From positions 18,092,429-18,156,428 of the forward strand of contig NC_063264.1 of NCBI RefSeq assembly GCF_019578655.1: a DNA stretch of 64,000 nt, written 5' to 3'. The position numbers and the translations under genes were made by a program. The stretch comes from Ricinus communis (lineage: Eukaryota; Streptophyta; Magnoliopsida; Malpighiales; Euphorbiaceae). This document shows, piece by piece, positions 58,869-64,000 of this stretch. The notes under the pieces are model-generated. The model saw nothing but the letters and a program-made list of their open reading frames with translations. It did not search any database and had not been told where the DNA came from. Within the stretch, counting starts at the first letter, position 1. Each line of letters begins with the position of its first letter.

Positions 58869-59300
58869 CTACACAATTGGATTAATTACATCAATATAGC
58901 AAAGATAATGTAAATTATTAGGATATTTCATTGCATCAAAAATATTAAATTTAATAATCTCTCCATCAAACTCTACGGAGAGAGTACCCTCATCTACATT
59001 AATCTTTGTCTTAGCAGTTTTCATGAATGGTCGTCCTAATAAAATCGAAGCTGATTTTAATGAGGAATTACCATCCATTTCCAAAATGTAAAAGTCGACA
59101 GGAAATATTAGCTTATTAACATGCACTAAAACATCTTCAACAACTCCAAGGGGATGAACATAAGAATGATCAGCTAATTGAATCATTACACCAGTCTTTT
59201 GCAAGTTATTTAGTTTCAATTCTTGATAGATAGAAAATGGCATGACATTAATGGAAGCTCCTAAATCTAACATGGCATGCTCAATTCTCGTATTACCAAT
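58869..59300 (-). pseudogene. Aspartic protease domain of the Athila-type element
   Basis: Contains LDLGASINVMP (active-site D-L-G), LADHSYVHPLGVVEDVLV and SILLGRPFMKTAKT, the flap and C-terminal landmarks of Athila proteases, which cut Gag-Pol. It is reached from Gag only through a frameshift near 59,300. No RT follows. Confidence 0.88.
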
Positions 59301-61087
59301 AACACAAGGTAATGAAAATATACCTGGATCCTTGTATTTTCGGGCATATTCTTTTGCAAGATGGCCGACACATTCTTACTTACCACCACTTTCTCCTTTT
59401 CCTTCATCCTTCTTTTGTTTGTGCATAATTCCTTCAAGAACTTTGCATATTTAGAAATTTGCTTGATAGCATCCAATAATGGAATTTTTATCTCCACCTT
59501 CCTAAATGTATCCAGGATCTCCTTTTCTTGCTCATCTTATTTTGGCTTAGCTAATCTGCTAGAAAAAGGAGGTAATGGAGTGTGAGATGAAAGAGATAGA
59601 GGAGGATCGAATTTTACCCCACGTGATGCTTTAGAGGAAGCTTCTTCTTCTTCCTTTTCCTTGCTCGGTTCACTTTTCTTAAGTGGAATCGACCCTGAAG
59701 GAATCTCCTTTCCACTTCTAAGAAAAATTGCACTAACATTCTCCTTTGAATTTATCTCTGGTTGTGAAGGTAGTTTTCTAGAATTTTGAGCCTCCAATTT
59801 ACTAACCGACATAGCCATTTGAGTAATTTAATTGCCTAAACTCTGAATGCTTGACCTTGTTTCCTGTTGAAATTGAAGAGCATTGTTAGCAAGATTTTGA
59901 ACAATATCTTCCAAAGACATACCTGAATTTGAAGCTTGAGGTTGTCTATTGAAATTCTGGAAAGGATACTTTTGTTGTCCTCCTTGGTTCCCATAGCTCA
60001 AATTCGGGTGATCTCTCCATCCAAGATTGTAATGATTAGAAAAGGGGTCATACTTCCTTTGAGATTGACCAGTAAATCCGACTAGAGCATTAGCTTCTTG
60101 CATGGAGTCTTGTTGCAATGTTGGACATATATCGGTGGGATGTCCTTGCAACGAACATATTCTACAGACTTTTGCCATTTGTAATTGCCTTACAGCCATT
60201 TGACGAACCAAAGCAGTTAAATCAGAAATTTGATTTTCAAGACTTTTAGTGCTTACCTCATTAACTCACCTTGTAGCTCCATCATCCCTTGTACCAAATT
60301 GCTGAGAATTTTCGGCCATGTTTGAAATTAATTGCTTGGCTTCTTCAGGCGTCTTATCTACCAAAGCTCCACCACTTGCTGCATTAATCATGCTCTTATC
60401 CTTTGGCAATAATCCTTCATAGAAATATTGGATTAGGAGTTGCGGAGAGATTTGATGATGTGGGCATTTAGCACACAGTTGCTTGAACCTTTCCCAATAC
60501 TCATACAACGTTTCTCCAGTGAACTATGTTATGCCACAAATTTCTTTTCTGATGCTGGCAGCTCTTGTTGCAGGGAAAAACTTATCTAAGAATAATCTTT
60601 TCATCTCGTTCCATATTGTTATTGAACCGGAAGGTAGATAATAGAGCCAATCCTTTGCTTTATCCTTCAAAGAAAAGGGAAAAGCTCTAAGATTTATTTG
60701 CTCTTCGGTCACACCATGTGGTTTCATTCCGGAGTATACAATATAGAATTCTTTCAAGTGTTTATGAGGATCTTCACCTGCATATCCACGTAAAGAAAGG
60801 AGTAAGTGAATTAAACCAGATTTTAATTCAAAATCAACTGCAATATTAGGAAATGTAATGCATAAAGGTTGTTGATTTAAATCCGGTGCAGTTAGCTCTT
60901 TGAGAGTTCTGTTCGCCATGTTTTCTGTAACTTCTTGAAAGATAGACGTGTCACCAATAGCCAAATCTATCTCCAACTCTTCTATGAGACAACTTTTTCT
61001 TTGCTTAGTCTCCTTTCTTAATCGACGCACTGTCTTCTTAATTTCAGGATTAAACTGCAAATCAATATCTTGAGAAGAACGAGTCAT
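59301..61087 (-). pseudogene. Gag of the Athila-type element, broken by stops
   Basis: The start codon at 61,085-61,087 (MTRSSQDIDLQF) lies just after the primer-binding site. Landmarks: FPFSLKDKAKDWLYYLP and FLDKFFPATRAASIRKEI (capsid domain), YEYWERFKQLCAKCPHH and KTPEEAKQLISNMAEN, the zinc knuckle CRICSLQGHPTDIC (about 60,120-60,165), then a linker to protease. In-frame stops near 60,530, 60,265, 59,828 and 59,537 break it; at least the first and third look like CAG/CAA to TAG/TAA changes. Gag forms the particle that packages the RNA; this copy cannot make a full one. Confidence 0.88.
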
Positions 61088-61125
61088 AAACAAAAAATTT
61101 AAACAATGAGAAACTAAAATAGGCT

Positions 61126-61142
61126 CCCCGGCAACGGCGCCA
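61126..61142 (-). other. Primer-binding site of the Athila-type element
   Basis: The minus strand reads TGGCGCCGTTGCCGGGG, starting four bases inside the 5' LTR. This is the conserved Athila/Tat site, usually assigned to tRNA-Asp, where reverse transcription starts. Confidence 0.9.
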
Positions 61143-61146
61143 AATT

Positions 61147-62586
61147 TGAACGGGTTGTCGAAGCCCTTCAAAATAAATTACTGATTTTTCTAAACTAACT
61201 TGTAGAAATAGTGAAACCAGGTCGAATCCCAAGAGAACCAATGTGGATAGCTTCTCAAAGTAAAATAAAGGGGGGGGGGGGGGGGGGGGTTTGAATGTTT
61301 GAATCAAAATTATAAATAAGTAGAAAATAATGAAGGTTGAATATTAAAGTAAATAAAAATCAATCTTAACAAATTTCCAATTCAAGGGTGCTAATTCTAT
61401 CCAATTGTAATCATGATCATAGGCTAAAATATCAATTTTTCTATTCAAGTACTTAGTCTACTTATTCGAAAAAGGCGCAATAAGTGTAATTCTCCTAATA
61501 CAATTGACTCAAACCCAACTTCCAAATCAAGACTTATCATTAGTCAACTGGGCACGATAGCGTTCCATATCAACTTAATGATAGCATTAAGAATAATGAG
61601 AATGACTAAACCAACATTAATTTAATTGAGATAACTACAATTGAAATAACCTTATTCCTTTATTTCCCTAGAGCCTATCATGCAAGCTATGTAATTTGAA
61701 TAAGCCGTAATCACACACACACATGAGCCAGCTCCTTGCTACTTGTGAATTGTTCATGACAATTACGGATCACAAACTCAATATCAAAGTTGAGTCGTCA
61801 GTTCAATCAATATCAATAATTCATAAATAATAAGAACAAGAAATAAAGAATACTTGAATTAAAGAAGAATTCTGTTAAGCACAAAGTCTCACAAAATCAC
61901 AATTGAAATTTATTCACTCTTGAATTAGAAACTAAAAACTTAGCCACTCATGGTGGAGTAAGAATTCACAAGAATTGTAGCGAGTAGAAGAAGAATAAGA
62001 ATATGAATTTCTAAAGGTACTTCCAGCCGTCCTTATATAGGAAGTAAAACTCTAAACCCTAATAGTAGAATCCTTATAAAAAAGAAATATGCTTCCTATT
62101 TAATCTTATCCCTATAAGGAAGGATAAGATTAAGAGTGATCTAAATAAATTAAAACCCTAAATACATGGAAGAAAGTTCTATTAATCTAACATTTCCAAA
62201 AATAAAGGAAATTAACTAAGGATAGGTCCACCACAAATTAATCTCTGAAAATTTCGAAGCTCTCTTTCATATCTTTTAGCATTTCATTGGACGCGAAGGC
62301 GTGGTCACGCCTTGCCGATGAGTCTTCCGCATGCATTTCTCGGAGCTCATAAGGCGTGGTCACGCCTTGTCGAGAGTGATCGTCTGTGCAGATTTCTGCA
62401 CCTCCTTCAAAAGACTTGGTTTTTGACAAATGATGACTTAAAACATGTCTTCAGGCTGGATTTTGCTCCATCCTTGATATTTCATCACCTAAGTCAGAAT
62501 AAACAGAATTTCCATAATTAAGTACATTATTCAATCAAATCGCAAGGGAATTAAACACAATAAATATAACTATTTATGACCTATCA
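61147..62586 (-). repeat. 5' LTR of the Athila-type element
   Basis: 1,440 bp. It carries a 20-base G run at 61,270-61,289 and two copies of the AAGGCGTGGTCACGCCTT near-palindrome (62,296-62,313 and 62,351-62,368). A region with shortened spacing around the first palindrome explains most of the length difference from the 3' LTR. Confidence 0.92.
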
Positions 62587-62594
62587 CTACACTC

Positions 62595-62679
62595 AATTGT
62601 TAGTTTTAAAAATCCAACCACTAGATTGTTATTTCTTAACAAGTTCAGATACTAAAACTGTAATTATTCATTAATATTA
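62595..62679. repeat. Right inverted arm of the foldback element
   Basis: Partner of 54,427-54,512. It begins four bases after the CTACA target duplication, so the retrotransposon inserted at the inner edge of this arm. Confidence 0.75.
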
Positions 62680-62970
62680 CCCTTTTGATATACTTTTCTT
62701 TTGAAGAAATTTGATAGGGCATTGTCTTTTCGAAAAAAATTTTAATTTTTTTTAAGGTTTTTTTATTTATACAGTATTTTTTATTATTTTGTCAAAAAAA
62801 TATTAAGAGTATACTTAAAAGATTCCGAAATGATATATTTGTAATTTGTATTATTATGAAGTCAGATTTTATTTTATTTTTATTTTTATTTTTTCAGAAT
62901 TTTATCAAAAAATGATATTAAAAGTATTTCCAAAAGATATCTAAAGTTGATTTATTTTAACTCGTATTAT
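62680..62970. other. Intergenic DNA
   Basis: A/T-rich, with T runs. Nothing recognised. Confidence 0.45.
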
Positions 62971-63777
62971 TGTCACCACCTCTTTTTCGAATCTAGATAT
63001 CGAGAAAAAAAAATAGAAAACCCTATATGATGAAAGTTACTGCCTTCTCGGGTCTTAGGAGGTAAAGGACATGCGAATCCGAAGCTAGGGTCGAGGTTTA
63101 TCCAGCTGAAATTACCTTTTTAAAATCAATTTGGACAATTGTCAAGAAAAATAAAGCTTCAAGGTCAAAACAAAGTAGTTTTCATAAGTTCATGGACCTA
63201 ATTGTAAAATTTAAAACTTTCTCTACATAGAGCCAATAAACTCTATTCGATATCGTTTTTTTTTGCGACGATTTTACATCCAAATACATATTCTAGAAAG
63301 TTTTCTTAACAATAATCATTATTTTTATCAATAATTATTTAAATTTTAAAAATAAAATTGGATATTTATCGATATAATCCTAAAATCTATTGCCTCTCTT
63401 AGTGTTTCCCTTAAAACCCTACCTCTATAAATAGAAAGAGGTGATTAGGATTTAGAAAGAACAATCCAGAGCTGAAACTTAGCAGTAGGAGATATTGATA
63501 CTTAAATAACATTGAGAAAGAAAACACAGAGAGAAAATCTAGAGAAAAAAGAAAGAAAAGGACTGTCGTTCTTGTTTGACAACAAAAGACTCAAACCACT
63601 AAGAAAGATCAGTTTTTAGAAACAAGCCACTAAAGAAAGAGCCCGCTTTTGAAAACATGTTTTCTAAATCGACTGAAGATTCCTCTACATAAAATCCAGC
63701 ATTAGATTCCTATTCGGTCTTTGACTCAATTGCATCTTTATCACCTGAGACTCACAGATCTACCAACTATGGTGACA
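62971..63777 (+). mobile_element. 5' LTR of another LTR retrotransposon, continuing beyond the window
   Basis: Starts TGTCACCA and ends TGGTGACA, a perfect 8-bp inverted pair at the two LTR ends. TATAAATAG at 63,426-63,434 is a promoter-type TATA box, expected at the U3/R border. The start phrase TGTCACCACC is usual for Ogre/Tat-type gypsy LTRs. The 223 bp after it shows no clear primer-binding site or coding start. The second LTR would lie outside the window. Confidence 0.6.
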
Positions 63778-64000
63778 ACTTGAGAGCTCCTTTAATCATG
63801 CATTCACAATCATCATAAAATCGATCCCTTCGTTCCTTTTTGTATTTTTTTTTGTTATTTATTTTTAGAAACATGATTAGGATTGTGATTTATGATCAAT
63901 ATGATTAGATTAGGATTTTTAAAAATTTATATGATTATTGAATTTTGAATATGATAATAAGAACTCTAGGATTTTAAAATTTGATATTTTGCCAATTAGG
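63778..64000 (+). other. Presumed internal leader of that retrotransposon
   Basis: AT-rich, no open frame. The first bases (ACTTGAGAGCTCC) might be an eroded primer-binding site. Confidence 0.35.

Larger units (their letters stand above)
54957..62586 (-). mobile_element. Non-autonomous Athila-type LTR retrotransposon, complete with TSD
   Basis: A 7.63-kb element on the minus strand with two LTRs (54,957-56,416 and 61,147-62,586), each with TG...CA ends. The target duplication CTACA lies at 54,952-54,956 and 62,587-62,591. A primer-binding site follows the 5' LTR and a purine-rich tract precedes the 3' LTR. Inside are Gag, protease and the integrase C-terminal tail; reverse transcriptase, RNase H and the integrase core are absent. 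It would depend on enzymes from another element. The near-identity of the LTRs implies a fairly recent insertion. Confidence 0.92.

Overview
This window is nuclear DNA from a flowering plant. It is very AT-rich, has few genes, spliced genes with long introns, and is packed with plant-type mobile DNA: Ty1/copia and Ty3/gypsy retrotransposons, MULEs, hAT, an endogenous pararetrovirus and a mitochondrial insertion. A eudicot is most likely. The species cannot be fixed from the sequence alone.

Three genes look intact. Two are diverged paralogues (about 2.7-5.0 kb and 46.8-50.0 kb) with the same five-exon layout and the same intron phases. Each encodes a small protein of about 300 residues: a degenerate kinase C-lobe-like segment followed by a KEN-type ribonuclease domain like that of IRE1 and RNase L. 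Neither has a sensor, a membrane segment or a kinase N-lobe. The first keeps the R-N-x3-H active-site pattern; the second has R-D-x3-H. This pair is the most interesting content. The third gene is a single-exon kelch-repeat protein at 15.3-16.7 kb.

Layout. 0-2.7 kb: non-coding, with a mitochondrial matR/nad1-intron insertion at about 1.3-1.8 kb. 2.7-5.05 kb: KEN gene 1. 6.9-9.0 kb: hAT transposase relic split by a probable solo LTR. 10.15-14.93 kb: a diverged tandem duplication built partly from inverted copies of a subrepeat. 15.26-16.69 kb: kelch gene, with a MULE-type TIR element starting 29 bp after its stop. 18.67-18.96 kb: MITE with a perfect 9-bp target duplication. 19.15-26.9 kb: decayed copia element on the minus strand, split by a MULE transposase gene. 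26.9-39.4 kb: endogenous caulimovirid DNA as a large inverted repeat (axis near 34.16 kb), with the same Ty3/gypsy RNase H fragment embedded in both arms. 39.4-40.1 kb: four subrepeat monomers cutting off the virus. 41.1-42.1 kb: MULE tail and a 0.48-kb dispersed repeat. 45.47-46.19 kb: TIR element upstream of KEN gene 2. 46.4-50.05 kb: KEN gene 2. 50.2-54.3 kb: LTR remnant holding a 2.9-kb solo LTR with a GC-rich core. 54.4-62.7 kb: a foldback element carrying a 7.6-kb non-autonomous Athila-type retrotransposon that has lost RT, RNase H and most of integrase. 62.97-63.78 kb: 5' LTR of another element running off the window.

Most sequence here is layered insertions: LTR into hAT, MULE into copia, repeat into virus, solo LTR into LTR, retrotransposon into foldback. 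The target duplications that can still be read (CTACA, CATAA, ATGATTCAA, TAACATAG) give an insertion order. No operon-like cooperation is expected. The only pair likely to share a function is the two KEN-domain paralogues.
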